A stretch of 64,000 bases of DNA from Theocolax elegans (Eukaryota > Arthropoda > Insecta > Hymenoptera > Cerocephalidae), in NCBI GenBank assembly GCA_026168455.1, contig CM047428.1, forward strand, positions 88,616,594-88,680,593, read 5' to 3'. Numbering within the stretch: position 1 is the stretch's first letter; each line of letters opens with the position of its first letter. This document shows, in pieces, positions 12,275 through 25,234 of this stretch. The position numbers were made by a program, and so were the translations under genes. Below the pieces are notes generated by a model. The model worked only from the letters and a program-made list of their open reading frames with translations, did not search any database and was not told the origin of the DNA.

Positions 12275-15200
12275 CACACAAACACACGCGCGCACACGCA
12301 CACACACACACACACACACACACGACAACGTGGCCGAAGTTATTTCGTAAAAAACTACTCTATGTACGTAAAAATATAAAAAAAACGACGTTCCTGACAA
12401 GAAGTGACTGCCAGGATAACTTGCGAGATCAGTACGACATTTATTATAAGGTATATTTGACCAGGTGCTCAAATAAATGATATTTATTATTAAATTCTAA
12501 TTAAACCTTTATTAAAAGGATTAATTAATCGAATTGATGTAGAAAATAATGTCAATAATAATGAATTCAATAAAATTTATTTTTTCTTTTTCATTATTTT
12601 TTCTACATCTGTGGGAACATTAAAGTTTAGCAAAATGCAAATTAGCTTGTTAAGACCGTTTAAATTATATACATTAAATTATATACATTAAATTATATAC
12701 ATTAAAAAAAATAAAAAATTTTGTTAAATTTGTTTTAAAATACAAATATTTTAAATCACCGACGCGATGGTGGAGTGGTGGAGACACACATCACGAAAGT
12801 TAAGCAGCATTTGCTGCGGTCAGTACTTGGATGGATGGTGACTCAATATAAGTTTGTGCGACTTTCGGAATTGGTGAGGTATATTCCAAATCGTGAATGG
12901 CAGGTGTGAAATGTTATGTTTCGGTGTTAAGGCCTACGCAATGTGATTTTATAACATTCAAACAAAATAGTTTAATACACCGGCCGTAATTTGGAGGAGG
13001 TTTTCCTACAGGGCATTTTCCCACTGGGTTTGGCCATAGATTCTTCCTCTTTCCCAGGTGAATTCGATACGGAGGGGAAAAAAGGGGCGGGGGTCAAATG
13101 GATATGGAAAATAATAAAGGTGTTTTGGTGGATACCTAAAAATCCTAGCCCGGGGCGTGGGGGAAAATTACTAAATTAAAAAAAAATATATTTGAAATTA
13201 AGAAATATTAGCTAACAAGGGAAGTACTTAACCTCCGGGAAACGGATCTTATCCTAATCTTGGCATGTCTCTTGTAATATAAAAATATGAAAAAAGCCAA
13301 GTTATTCGACATCTAACAATATTTTTAATGGTAATTACTTCCACTTTGATTGCTTATAACTCAAAAACGAATATTGATAGGAACTCAATCTGAAAACTAA
13401 AAGATAGTTGAGTTCAAGTAGATATGATTAAAAAAAAAGAAAGCTCAAATTGCTTAATTTAGAGCAAAGTTATGAAGAAAATAAGAAATTGAAGAATTTT
13501 ATTATTATAAAAGACATGCGAAAGTTAGGATAATAGATAATATCCGTTTCCCGGAGGTCAAGTATTTCCCTTGAAAGTTCGAAAAATATTTTAACAAAAA
13601 GCACTGTTTAAGCTTTTTTGAGAAGTGTAGATAATGAAAAGTGTTAAAAAATGATAATGCCTATAATGATAATTAACTGTGAAACGTTTACAGGACACCA
13701 GTGGTTAAAGACGAATTTGGACGTAATACCAGAGACAGGGTGGGCAGTCGATCCATTTGGACATGGCGGTACGGTGCCGTACCTCCTCAAATCATCGGGT
13801 GCGACGGGAACGATAATTCAACGTATCCACTACGCTTGGAAGCAATGGTTCGCGAAGAAACAATTTGGCGATTTCATTTGGGTGCAGCCCTGGGATCAAA
13901 CCCGCAACTCGGACATGCTCACCCACAACCAACCGTTCGACATCTACAACATTAAACATTCCTGCGGACCGCATCCCCACGTCTGTTTAAACTATGACTT
14001 TCGAAAAATTCGCAACGAGTATACCGAGTATTCCGCTAAAGCCGTCGATATCACCTCGAACAACGTAAAGATCCTTGCCGAGCAGCTACTCGAACAGTAT
14101 TTCAAGACTGGATCTCTATTTCCACATAATGTCATTCTAATACCCTTGGGTGATGATTTTCGGTGAGTCACTATTTTCTTTTTTCTTTTTTTCGAACGTT
14201 AAATAAATTAACAGTAGTTATCATTAGAGTCACAGTTACCTAGCCAGAGTTTTTTGAATAAACATTAATTGTTACACTGAAATTTAAGGGAAATTATGAG
14301 AACACTGCTCTATACGCCTTTGCGCAATCTATCAATACATAGAATTTCACAATGATCTGTTTACGCATTAGCGATAAAATTTTTTTGAACGATTATTAGT
14401 GTAACAATTAATTTACTTATTTTAATTTACTAAATAGTACGTTCTCTGATGGTAACTCCACTTCTTACGGTAGCAATTGGCTTCGACATCCCCTTTAAAT
14501 ATTAAATAACATTTTGAAATAATTCACAAATACTCTTTTATCTAAAAGAAATTAATCTAACGGAACTTAAATTTAATGACAAAATAGTCTCGTAAAATTG
14601 AAATTAAAATTGAAATTGAAATTGAAGTTGCAATTGAAATTTAATAAAGATATTGTCAGTCATTTTTATTCGGTAACTCAAAATTAAACTCTATGTATTA
14701 TTATGTTAATTTAAAAATTTGATAAACATTACTAGATAAATATAAAACACGCGAAGGTTAGCAATGTTAATTTTTAGTAATATAAATGATTTAATCAAAC
14801 GAAATTCAACTCCTGAAAGAAGTATTGTCGGTATTTAAAAAATTATACTTAATATTTCAATTTAAACTTTAAAAGTGATATCACGCATATACATATATTC
14901 ATACAGTCCCATGAATAATGAAAGGTGCTCGAAAATGGACTAATAGTGCAGTAGGAATATTAATGAAGAAATTTATAAACACTCTGTTCGTAGGTACGAT
15001 CACCCGATCGAGTGGGACCAACAGTACACGAATTACAAAATCCTGATCGATTACATAAACAGCAGAAAAGACGAGTACAACGCGGAAGTGGTGTTCGGAA
15101 CACCGAAGGATTATTTCACCGAGATCCAAAAGCGAGTTGAGGAGTTCCCAACGTTAAAAGGTGACTTCTTCGTCTACTCGGACATATTCAGCGAGGGCAG

Positions 15201-17157
15201 ACCAGCTTACTGGAGCGGTTACTTCACGACCCGTCCGTACATGAAAATCCTGGATCGCGAATTAGAAGCCAACTTGCGGTCCGCGGAGATCCTCTATACG
15301 ATAGCCTTGAACGTAGCTAAGCAGTCGGCGATGGACATCAAATTGTACGAGACGTACTTTGAAAAATTGGTAAAAGCCCGAAGGAATCTCGGTTTGTTTC
15401 AGCATCACGACGCGATCACGGGGACTTCCAAGTCCTACGTGATGAAGGATTATGCGCTGAAGCTCTTTGAGTCGATATCCGACATGACGAATTTGCAAAG
15501 TTTCGCGGTGCAATGGTTGTCGGTTACGGAGACGAAAGGTAATCCAACTGGTGGCAACCAGTACATCATATCGGAGTCGGATCGGGACAGTTACGAGAAA
15601 TTGCCGAAGAAAATACCGATCACCGTGACCGGTAGCGAGACGAAGCGAATCGTCCTGTTCAACTCTTTGGCCCAGCCGCGACAAGAGATCATCAGTCTGA
15701 AGGTCTCGAGTTACAAAATCCGAGTCCTCGATTCGCGGAGGGATCCCATACCGTACCAAATAGCGCCAGTGATGAACGCGACGAGCATCACCCACGACGT
15801 TTACGTTCTCCTGTTCGCCGCGGAGTTGAAACCCCTGGCGATCAGTGTGTACCACCTGGAGGGAATTGATCGAGTGCCCGTCGAGGCGATCTCCAAGGTT
15901 TACTGCAAGAGTTGCGGCAAGGACACGGTCTTCCCGATCAAGCAGATGCAAGTGGGCGACGTGCAGCTCGAGAATCACCGGATGAAGCTACTCTTCGACG
16001 GGCAGACCGGTTTCCTCAAACGCGTCACCAAGAAACCGAGCGGTAAGATTATGCAGTGCAACATACAGTTCGCGGCGTACACCTCCGCGCAATTCCACAG
16101 CGGTGCGTACCTCTTCATGCCCGATCCGAATCTTCGGGACTCGGACAAGGACGTGCTCGAGGCTTACACTCCGCACCAGAAGATATACATCGTCTCGGGG
16201 CTCCTCAGCTCTCGGTTGACCGTCGAGTACGGCAAGTTGTTGGCCCACCACGTCGCCATATATCACAAGGAAGGCGGGTTATCCGAGGCGATTCACTTGC
16301 GTAACGTGATCGACTTCGAGACCCCTCCGAAGAATCGGGAGACCGAGATGTTCATGCGGATCCAGACGGACATCATGAACGGCGACACTCCCGAGTTTTA
16401 CACCGACTTGAACGGGCATCAGATGATCAAACGCACCAAGATCGAGAGGATAGGGATCGAGGGTAACTACTACCCGGTCACGTCGATGGCTTACATTGAG
16501 GACACGAATCACAGATTGACCCTCTTGGTGAATCACGGGCAAGGAGCCGCGAGCTACCAACCCGGTTGGTTGGAGGTGATGCTCGACCGGCGCACCCTCT
16601 ACGATGACTCGAGAGGTATGGGCGAGGGACTACTCGACAATCGCAAGACCGTGATCAAGCATTGGCTGCTCCTCGAGGAGCTCGTCGGCGAGAAGGACAA
16701 GTACTCGAAACCGTCCATCTTCGCGAATCACATGAGCAACTCGTTGAACTACCCGGTGAACATGTTCGTCGTCGAAGGAACCGAGGCGGAAATCAAATTG
16801 GCACCCGAAACGAGGCTATTGAGTCACAGTTTACCTTGCGACGTACACCTGATGAATCTGAGGACGAACCACGACCCGAAAATGCCGCAGTATCCGATCA
16901 ACAACGCGTTGATGGTGCTACACCGACAAGGATTCAGCTGCGCCGTGGGGATCGATTTACCGGTAAATCATTGCCCGTTGCAAGATAAATTATCACCCGA
17001 TACAACGTTCCACAACCTCAAAACGCCTAACGTCACGAAAACTTCGTTGACCGGTACTAAGAGCCAAAAGCATCTCAGAGACGGACTTGGGGAAATCGCC
17101 CTCCAACCGATGGAGATCGAGACTTACAATCTCGATTTTGCGGTTAATCTACACTGA
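5838..17157 (+). CDS. alpha-Man-IIb: Golgi class II alpha-mannosidase, insect alpha-Man-IIb / ManIII type (GH38), four exons, 5' end missing
   Basis: Joining 5838-6010, 7260-7393, 13694-14162 and 14994-17157 (2940 nt, phases 2, 1 and 2, all GT-AG) gives 979 residues ending at TGA 17155-17157. GH38 landmarks occur in order: [10 protein letters not shown] at residues 5-13 (Zn-site His8 and Asp10), TGGWVM, DPFGHG with the presumed nucleophile Asp122, PLGDDFR with the presumed acid/base Asp257, [11 protein letters not shown], and [10 protein letters not shown] with Zn ligand His397. The family trims mannose from N-glycans in the Golgi lumen; the moth homologue ManIII is reported to be cobalt-activated. 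HTD replaces the HND of classical Golgi mannosidase II. Family members are about 1100 residues, so the cytoplasmic tail, anchor and stem (roughly 110-150 residues) lie in exons I could not find. Exon 4 is GC-richer than its surroundings, and no frame break is seen. Confidence 0.95.
6049..6071. repeat. (GA)n microsatellite in the first intron
   Basis: About 23 bp of GA dinucleotides, 38 bp downstream of the exon a donor. Confidence 0.9.
7260..7393 (+). CDS. alpha-Man-IIb: alpha-Man-IIb exon b
   Basis: Acceptor AATGGTAG ends at 7259 and donor GAAG|GTAAAC starts at 7394. It encodes [20 protein letters not shown], then TTGGWVM and LDQLIEG, matching the family continuously from exon a. The open frame beyond 7393 is intronic. 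Confidence 0.93.
7759..8143. mobile_element. TTAA-flanked MITE, 385 bp
   Basis: TTAA occurs at 7755-7758 and 8144-8147. The ends are inverted (GGGGAGTCCGTAG on the left; CACAGACTCTCC mirrored on the right), and a second inverted block of about 100 bp follows, including CCACCCGAAAAATT, TGCCGTCAGATAGGC and TTCATATTCGACAATAATTA, each mirrored near 8030-8115. No coding capacity. It sits in the 6.3-kb mannosidase intron. Confidence 0.8.
9205..9857. repeat. Tandem duplication, about 326-bp unit, two copies
   Basis: 9205-9530 repeats at 9531-9857, starting at AACATTTTTCATTTTTTTC and ending at GGTTCACTTAGAAT. The copies differ by a few single-base indels and one substitution. No coding potential is evident. 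It lies in the mannosidase intron. Confidence 0.9.
9858..11529. other. Intronic sequence, no exon recognised
   Basis: Moderately CpG-containing between about 10,050 and 10,600 (for example GTATGCGCGCGCGGG at 10,120 and an approximate mirror GTGTACGCGCGCATAC at 10,203), otherwise AT-rich. I see no family-matching exon. A cryptic promoter or untranslated exon cannot be excluded. Confidence 0.4.
11530..11592. repeat. (CA)n-(TA)n compound microsatellite
   Basis: About 30 bp of CA followed by about 32 bp of TA. Confidence 0.95.
12197..12323. repeat. (CA)n/(CACG)n compound microsatellite
   Basis: Mixed CACA and CACGCACG units over about 125 bp. Long Cys/Val/Arg ORFs here are translation artefacts of the repeat. 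Confidence 0.95.
12759..13178 (+). mobile_element. 5S rRNA-derived SINE, copy 2 (diverged)
   Basis: Starts CCGACGCGATGGTGGAGTGG, then ATCACGAAAGTTAAGCAGC and AGTACTTGGATGGATGGTGA, which correspond to the 5S box A and box C blocks. The downstream body (GGCCTACGCAATGTGA near 12,930 and ACACCGGCC near 12,978) matches copies 1 and 3. It is more diverged than copy 3 and no clear target-site duplication is seen. It ends about 13,178 at an A-rich run. It lies in the intron in the same orientation as the host gene. Confidence 0.85.
13694..14162 (+). CDS. alpha-Man-IIb: alpha-Man-IIb exon c
   Basis: Acceptor TTTACAG ends at 13693 and donor TTTCG|GTGAGT starts at 14163. It contains HQWLKTN, the nucleophile motif [30 protein letters not shown] and the acid/base motif PLGDDF. 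The preceding intron is about 6.3 kb and holds several repeats. Confidence 0.95.
14595..14643. repeat. Short (TTGAAA)n hexamer array
   Basis: About eight imperfect AATTGA/AATTGAA units in the last intron. Confidence 0.8.
14994..17157 (+). CDS. alpha-Man-IIb: alpha-Man-IIb exon d (terminal coding exon)
   Basis: Acceptor TTCGTAG ends at 14993. It is one long uninterrupted exon from YDHPIEWD to the stop TGA, containing the SGYFTTRP motif, the Zn-site [10 protein letters not shown] and the whole beta-rich C-terminal half (for example [34 protein letters not shown]). The GTG-started frame at 15088 lies within this exon and is not a separate start. Confidence 0.96.
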
Positions 17158-17600
17158 ATAGTACCTCGAACGAAATGATTAACGATACACTTATGTACAC
17201 ACACACACACACACACACGCGCGCGCGCGCGATACGTGCGTGCCCATTCAATTCAAAGACTGTTTACAACTAACGCAGGTATTTATTACACGATTTTGAT
17301 ATTCTTCTTTTTTATACCGACGAGCTGTAAATCAACTTATTTCTAGCAATAGGGATAACCTCTTCGTACCGGAAAGTATTTCGCTTCTTTTTATTCGACA
17401 TTAGAGGGTTACTCGCAACGCCTTCGATAGCTCTAATATCACGAAATCTTTAATCTCGGAATCTTTATCTTTTTCATGAATGTTGAGTTAAAGAAATCTA
17501 TTACCGATAAGATTTTATTGATATTACAAAAGATAGCACAATAAAAATAATGGCAAAATATTGTTATCAAATTAGATGGCGCCGACGTTGCGAGGAATAC
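17158..17600 (+). other. Probable 3' UTR of alpha-Man-IIb with polyadenylation signal
   Basis: The sequence follows the stop codon without a break. It includes a (CA)n(CG)n tract at 17,196-17,231 and a canonical AATAAA at 17,540-17,545; another AATAAA lies at 17,903-17,908. The exact cleavage site cannot be fixed from sequence. Confidence 0.5.
17196..17231. repeat. (CA)n-(CG)n microsatellite
   Basis: About 24 bp of AC then 12 bp of CG, just after the mannosidase stop codon. Confidence 0.95.
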
Positions 17601-20600
17601 TCTTTAAGGGGCTAGTATACCCGATCGTTACCGACCGAACGATATCACAATTGCATAAGAAAAAATAATCTATAAACATCAAGGAACATGTCACGAGTTC
17701 GGTCGGTATGCGGTATGCATCCACTTTTCAACCACACGAATTCAAATCCAATTTTTATTGTTCCTGAATCGTACCTTACCGAGCTGAAACGTAGCATAAA
17801 GTCTATATGATTCTATGAGTTCGTGTATCCGTATTCAAAATATCACACAGAAATCCAACAAGATGGGTGCAGTGCAGGTTCCTCCAACCAAGAAACAAAC
17901 AAATAAACTGAGTTCGTATACCCTAAGAATGTTACCTACCGCGTACAAAAATTTTGTCTAAAAATTTCCATCGCATCGTTTACAATAATTGTAGTTATCA
18001 ATATTGTTAATGCCCTTTCTTTGTATAAACCATTCGTGTTTGATTGTTAGATGGATATATGTTGAACGTAACCTCAAAATAAGCGATAACTCAAAGACAA
18101 ACTTTGGTTAAGTGAATTGATGTGATTAATTGGTGTGGACACGGGTCGCGGGTCACGGGTGTAGGTTATTCACAGACGAATTCTAAAGGTACACTGCCCT
18201 TCTTTGGTTACGTCGAATATTGTAATTTGTAATGGATGTAATATATTTGACATTGGTAAGGTAGGAAATGATAAGGGAAAAAACGAAGAATGAAATTTGT
18301 ATTTGAACTCGTTTGATATTGAAAAGTGACATTTCCAGTGAATTACCGTGTTCCTCGTGAAGCATCTCTTAGTGATCTTTCGTTCGTATATTCCTAGTAG
18401 AGATGTAAGGGAGTATTTGGTCAGCGTAGGTCAATTATACAGGTATATAGATACATACAAATTGAGATACGCGGAATGAAACTATCTAGCGAGTAAGTAA
18501 TAAAAGTGATGGGAAAGTAACAAGAAATGATAGATACTGGTTGTCTAAGTATAATAATATACAAAATAATGATATATTATACGCGCAGACTGCGGCCGAT
18601 ATATGTATATACGTGTTGAGTTGTAACGCCAACACGATTAGTATATCATTATCCAAACAATTAAAAATTACTCATTGACAAACTGAAATGAGAAATGCGA
18701 AATCAAACGCATTGTCCTCAGATCGAAGGAATATGCGGAAAGACTTTTTATTTTCCAATTGTAATATGCAAGGATTATTAGAGAACAACAATTGGTGATC
18801 TTTGCTTTTTTCGGTGTCTTGTTCATCTATACTAAATACGAGCTTGACACTCCAACAAAAATATCCCTTCGTTCGTTCGTTTCTCTATTTCTTTACACTT
18901 TTCGTCTTTTTTAAACGAATGATAGACTTTAATTATCGTCAGTGGTTTTATGGGAACAAAATTTATTTTTATTACTAAATTGCGTTCAGGGGATGTCAAA
19001 TATTCAAACAATTATTTATATTTCCTGGTTTCAACTTATCGACTGAAAACCTACTATTTTTTTAAAGTTTGATATTTTCGTAGGAATATTTAAGGTAAAC
19101 CTCGAGAATTATTTATTATTATTCGGAATGCTTCGAGGTGTTCTAATTAATCATTTTCAACGTTTTACTCACTATAAAGTGATATTGATAATATTTTTTA
19201 AAACTATTATCATATATAATTATACATTCGTGATTATATTTACATTTTCCGTGTAAAATGTTAGTATTTGTAAAAACAGTCGGTAAATTACTCTGATGGT
19301 AAGACAACGATGGTTTTGACATACCCCTGATATGTAGGAAACGATAATGTATATCACGAAACAATACCAAGTTTTAATGAGCATTCTACACAAGTGACAC
19401 TTTTTCTTTAATTGTAATTGTCTATTCAATGGTGTAAGGTATTTTCTTTTGTTTTCGAAATGACGTATATCGCACGTATTTCCATGTTAACGAAATCAAA
19501 GACCTCGATATCTAAATTTCCAGTAGGAAAAATTTAACAATTTTCCTTACAATGAAAAAAATAGATAACTCCAGTAAGCGTAATTAATAATCAATTCAGC
19601 GACTGATAAACACAATTAACACAATCGTCATTGTACATATCAGTAAACAATTTTTTGGTCGATGTGAGTGAAAAACAATGATAAATCTAGATGTTAAAGT
19701 AACAATAGTAGAAACATGCGTATTTTCATATTCCTATGGCATCGTTGATAGGATGTCGAAATGAATTGATGATTCAAATTTTCCGCGTTTGAAGTAAACG
19801 ACTAAGAAGTTTTATTTTAAAAAAATTACCATTTTACAGAAAAATTTAAGGAAAATTATAAGGACATTGAGACGATTAGCTCTATAATGAACATTGCTTT
19901 AAACATTTTAGTCTCACTGTATCGACGTTTAAAATACAAGCAAATTAACACTTGAATAACAATAATATTTTCGTGTTTTCCCTTAAATGTATCTGCATAA
20001 AAAATAAAATGTAAAAACTGCACTTCTCAATCGATAAGATTGAACCCCATCAATTGAAATATTCAACTAATTTGGGCATTCTGTCAATCTTGCCAATTAA
20101 TTAATTTTGAAAATATCAAAATAAAATTTGTTTGAATCCCTGTTAGGATTCTCGATCCTAATCCTCGATCTCGTAGACAAATCGTTTTTTATTACGTGTA
20201 GCTTAAAAAAAGAAAAGTTAATAACTTATATAGATAAACTCGCGTCCTTTTACTAGAAAAGTAAATGCAAAACCAAGAAAACGCCTGACTGAGATATTTA
20301 TTTTATATCGACGATTCAACCAAATATATATCCTTATACACGATAAATGATCCTACGAATGACAACTATATCCAAAAAAAGCAAACATTGTATATCGCGA
20401 CTGATGTAATAGTATTTTGTAAATATATAGAAAAATTTTAGATTGCATTATTTAAAAACTATTCTTTTCTTTTACGGGCGATTATACTTCAAGGAATAAA
20501 AACGGTTTTTTTAATTTCGTGATATCGAGTTTACGCGCGTACAATCTGTATATATAGATATATATATATATATATCGTGAAGAGATAAATATATAAATAT

Positions 20601-22340
20601 ATGTGTTTATAAGTTTATTGTAAATAATTAAAATTAGATCTATGTAAGTGAAAAGTAAGAGTTTCGTCCTTAGTAGAAATAGGTTATCACAACTTGGCGA
20701 ATTTATGATGAAAGAAAAGAAAACGTCGAATTTTGACCAAATAAATGATAAGATTTCTACCAAGGCTGCGTAATATTAATTATGTTTGCGAATTCGTCAG
20801 TTTAATATTTCTGTATGTAACGAGAGAGAGGGAGGGGGGGGATGTTGTTGGAATATGATATTCTATATATAGGTTTATAGTGAACGTATAATGGTAACAA
20901 TAATATATATACGACTAGTTGTGCTCATTTGAATATACATATATATATATATTAGAGAGAGAGAGAGAGAGAGACAGAGAGTGAGAGAGAGAGAGAGAGA
21001 GAGAAAAGAAATCAAATTTTTGTATACAAAAAAGGGGAGCGACTCAACGTCTATATATATATATATATATAGAAAGAAACGAAAAAAGACTTATTTTCTA
21101 TTAGATGAGAGAATATAATATATAAAATTATATAAAGTATATGTACGCGCATACTCGAATATATAGCAGCGTAGCGACTCGATATCACGCCAATCTCCGC
21201 GAACGTTCTTCCAGATAACGTAGTCCTCTAAGACAAATTTTTGTAATCCGTAAAGAATAGAATGAATAGAATAAATAATGATAATAATAATAATATGGAT
21301 ACTTGTACATACGAATCTCCAAAAGAAATATATTGATACATAGATATATAAGAATAATGCGCGCGTGATGCTTTTTATACAAATGAAATTTTCTATACGT
21401 TTATCTCCGACAATATTGCCCATCGTCAGATTCTTTCTTTGTATTAACGGGGTGTTTTACTCTATGTTTAGCCTTGCTATAGCCTATATCGACGGGGTAT
21501 ATAACAGCTTAGATGTTGAGCATTATTTTTTTAACTTTTCGGGGACACGAAAAAAATGAAACGTCAGCATCGTCGACCGTCGTACGGATACGGATACGTA
21601 AAGAAACGTTGTACCAAAAGGAGGTGAAATATACGAAAAACATGGTGGTATTTTCGATTTTCTATTTTCAATTCATGTGCCAAGTATCCGAGAGAGATAT
21701 TCATTAGTTTTAAGAGAATTATCCGAATGTTGCAATGACTATACTTAGGCGAATAGAGGGGGCGCAACACGTGCTCACTACAATTCTCTCCGAATATTTA
21801 ACATCTTTGTTATATTTGACAAATACATCTCTTTGACATTTCTAAACCAGTTCGAGCGCTAATTTATTTCAATTTTACGTTTGTTCAGACCATTTAAAGG
21901 AAATGAAGTATATGTAAAAATATATGTTAAAAAGTGAGAAATCCAATACACGTGCAGATATAGAGTACCGTCGATAAGGGTAGGCAAGGATAAATATTGA
22001 ATTACAACACCCACTTTACGATAGATATAGAGACCGAATTTCAATGCAACCAGGTTTCTTTTTATAAGCAGGTGATTCATACCAAACGTCGAGAGAGAGA
22101 GAAAGAGAGAGAGAGAGAGCCAGATAGATATAATTTATTAGCCTGGGGGTATAACCCCGTGAGGCTTAAAAGCTCACAGATTTGTAATACAAATTAATCG
22201 CTATTTAAATTCATAAGTAGTGAATATAATCACATTATTCGTATGAGTTTAGACAGCCATAAAGTATAATGATTGGTAACGCATAACATTACTATACTAA
22301 AGGTGTACCATGACGCGATAATCGTAATAGAATTAGAATT
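17601..22340. other. AT-rich intergenic or extended 3' UTR, no gene recognised
   Basis: Nearly 5 kb with only short, low-complexity open frames. It contains microsatellites (TA runs near 20,560 and 21,053; GA array at 20,954-21,004; GA near 22,088-22,120). No splice-bounded exon, transposon end or RNA gene is recognised. Confidence 0.5.
20954..21004. repeat. (GA)n microsatellite, interrupted
   Basis: About 50 bp of GA units with one GACA and one GTGA interruption, preceded by (AT)n. Confidence 0.95.
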
Positions 22341-22355
22341 GTCATGACTAACGAG

Positions 22356-23646
22356 TTAAAAAATGTTGTAAATATCATCGCAATCAAGTAACCAGTCTTT
22401 AAGTAATTTTTTTAATTTGTTCAAGTTTTCCAAATTTAGATCAGGTAATGGAGGGCTTACGGAATTCAGAATACACGATGAATATGTGACGAACGTGCAT
22501 CTCCATGTCTCAGTTCTGGACGGAGCGATATGCAATGGTTTAGCTGGTATACGCGAGGATTGTCGGAGTCCAGGACACATGTTCGCAAGTTTAAAAGATT
22601 CACATAAATATGCATTTACGAAACGAATGCATGCATTCTGTGCTCGCTGGAACCGAAGGCTTTGTTCTTTACTTAGAGATACGTAAACAGCTGCCGCATA
22701 GTCAAAATGCGGAAAGATGAGAGCCTCCTTAGATAAGGCATTTCGAAAATGTTTGAGCGAACGTAGTCCTAAGAAAACTTTTTGTATGACGGCCGTGACA
22801 TGTTCGTACCAGTTTAACTGAGAATTCAACACTAACCTAAGGCTTCTGACCTTGTTCTCATATGGAATAGACTACTTCAAGTCTTATACAAGGTAGACAC
22901 TGGAAGTCGAGTGTGTCGAGGTAGGCCTTACTTCCAAAAATAATCGCTTTGGTTTTAGCGTTGAGCGTTGAGACGGAGGCCATTTTAAGGCCCATCGCGA
23001 AATCTCCGCAACGTCACTATTCGAAAGTTGTAACGCAAATTAAAAGCGTGCGAGTCTCTCGTGCAATTTACCAGGTGAAAATGATATGTAGATTTTTTGA
23101 GATATCGTTGATGAAAATCAAGAAAAGAAGGGAACCGAGCACACTACTCTGCGGGATCTCTGAGCTCACCCCTATCCATCGTGTATCCGCTTTCATACCG
23201 GTCGAAATTGTCTGCATTCTGTACTGGAGGTACGAACCAAACCATTTAATAGTATCATCACAATTAATGCGCCTAGTTTACGAAGAAGTTGATCGTGCGG
23301 AACTGTGTCGAACGCTTTCGAAAAATCGAACTGTATAAGTATGGTAATCATGCGCTTCTCAATAGCGTACTTAGTGTCATCGGTGAGTCGAATTAGAGCT
23401 GTCTGTGTACTGTGTCCTCATTGAGAGCCCGCCTGCAATGGCATGAACACGCTTTTCTAGAACCTTTGAAATCTCACACAGTCTCGCAATAGGCCGAGTA
23501 TCAGAAGGTGAGGTTATGGTTTTGGTTTTCGCAAGCGGTTGAAGAAGTGATTTTTTCCAGGAGTTGGAAAAGAAAGCAGTTTCTATCGATAAACCGAAAA
23601 GTCTTACTAACGGTGCGATAAGAGCAGGAGCCGCTAATCGAAGCAT
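22356..23646 (-). pseudogene. LINE reverse-transcriptase remnant
   Basis: The frame 23,646 to 23,377 carries SWKKSLLQPLAKTKTITSPS followed by DTRPIARLCEISKVLE (RT region 0-1). The frame 22,832 to 22,356 carries QLNWYEHV, then LRSLKHFRNALS and RFQRAQNACIRFVN, the thumb and post-RT pattern of CR1-like elements. Between them (about 22,830-23,380) palm fragments such as FDFSKAFDTVPH can be read only across several stops. No intact catalytic FADD block was found. Confidence 0.7.
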
Positions 23647-24272
23647 GGATATGGAAATTTGGTCATGACCTATGAGCAGCGTCAGGTGATGGTGGTTTGA
23701 GGCTGAAAGATGGGTAATTCACGTTCGGAATCACTTCAGTAAGGATGTTAAATAAGCCATTCGGTGTCACTTCTGGCGATGTATCCGAAACCGTTGCGTA
23801 GTGCTCGTTCAAAACCTCGGGGCTGAAGCTGAAGGTCGTATCAGGCAGAATCTGTTTGGTCAGTCCAAGGCAACGAACTTCGGACCATTTGTCAGACAAT
23901 GTGTTTGACGATGCTATCCTTGGTGCAAAGTATTTATTTTTAGCCGTATCAAGTCTATTTTTACACTTTGCACAAAGGGCCTTGAAGTGATTTGTGTAAG
24001 TAGAATTTATTTTGGCTCATTTATACACTCGTTATCTCTCTCATTAATTCACATAGCAAGGAATCAACCCAAGGTTTGCGCCTAGGGCGGGGTGTAAAAG
24101 ATCATAACGGCGAAAGTCTATTGAAAACCGATAAAACTTTAGAGGTGAATAATTCAACTGCTCCATTAATATTTGGCACAATCAAATCTAAATCCCGATT
24201 ACTGAAATTTTGCAAAAAGATAGTGTTTGTATTTGCAAACAGAGTTGTTGGATCAGAGTTAAGAAATGTTGA

Positions 24273-24965
24273 TTAATAATCATTTAGATCTCTGCACAAA
24301 ACCTCGGTATTTATCAAGTTAAGGCGCCTTCTAAATAAAGGTTGAGCTGGAGGTCGATTTAGAGCACATCTACACGTAATTTGAATGAGATCGTGGCCCG
24401 CTATGAGTGGAGCGTTGGATTTACTGTACCGAATTACAGAATCCAGATCACTAACGATGAATAGTTCCAGCCAGGTATGAGAAAAAGTTTCCCTATAAAT
24501 AGCATAGTATGTAGGTCCAGATTCGACTATTGACAAGATATTTTCATTGACATTGTTTTTAAGAAAGCGCGAGGCTGAGGAGTCGACCAACAGATTAATA
24601 TTGAAATCACTTGCGATAATGATATTATCATACGAAGTACACAGTAGAGAGATTGATTCGAAAAACTTTATTGGGAAAGTCGCAGTGGGTCTGCGATAGA
24701 CCACTGCTAACAAGAACTTCATGTTAGATATCAAAATTTCCAGGATCTAGAATTCGGGAGTGTTGTCTAAAAGTTGATCCGAATGTTTGATTGGAGTGAC
24801 TGGAAAGCAATTTTTGATATAAATGCCCACACCTTCACCCTGTTTTCCTGTTCGGCCCAATCTGTAAAAGGTATATCCATCCACTGCCAGAATATTATCC
24901 GCTATATCCGAATTTAAAAACGTTTCGCTGAGAGCTAAGAATTTTGTCCGACAATAGAAGTTCAA
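24273..24965 (-). pseudogene. LINE AP-endonuclease domain remnant
   Basis: The frame 24,965 to 24,747 reads LALSETFLNSDIADNILAVD then GRTGKQGEGVGIYIKN (the SETWL-like and RGGGV-like blocks of LINE endonucleases). The frame 24,734 to 24,273 continues with VVYRRPTATF, a DFNIN block (consensus GDFN) and a terminal GHDLI block in place of SDH. The enzyme nicks target DNA to prime reverse transcription. A stop or frameshift near 24,740 separates the halves, and GDFN is read as SDFN, so it is unlikely to be active. Confidence 0.75.
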
Positions 24966-25234
24966 CTTCGTTAAAATGCGTACATAAGCGAGTTACATTT
25001 AAATGTGCAACGGTAATAGAACTATTTCTTAAACTATTATTAATGATATTACTTAAATTACTACCTAAATTATTACCTAGTCAAGCGATCGAGTGATTCA
25101 TTTGATCATTCTGAATGACAGGTTCATTTGAGCTCCCAGGGCGCGACTGAGGTGGTGTAATTAGTTGAAGGGGCAGCAAGTTGTGCAAAGTCTCAACATT
25201 GTCTACAGCCAAGGAGTATTCGGATAATGAGCGT

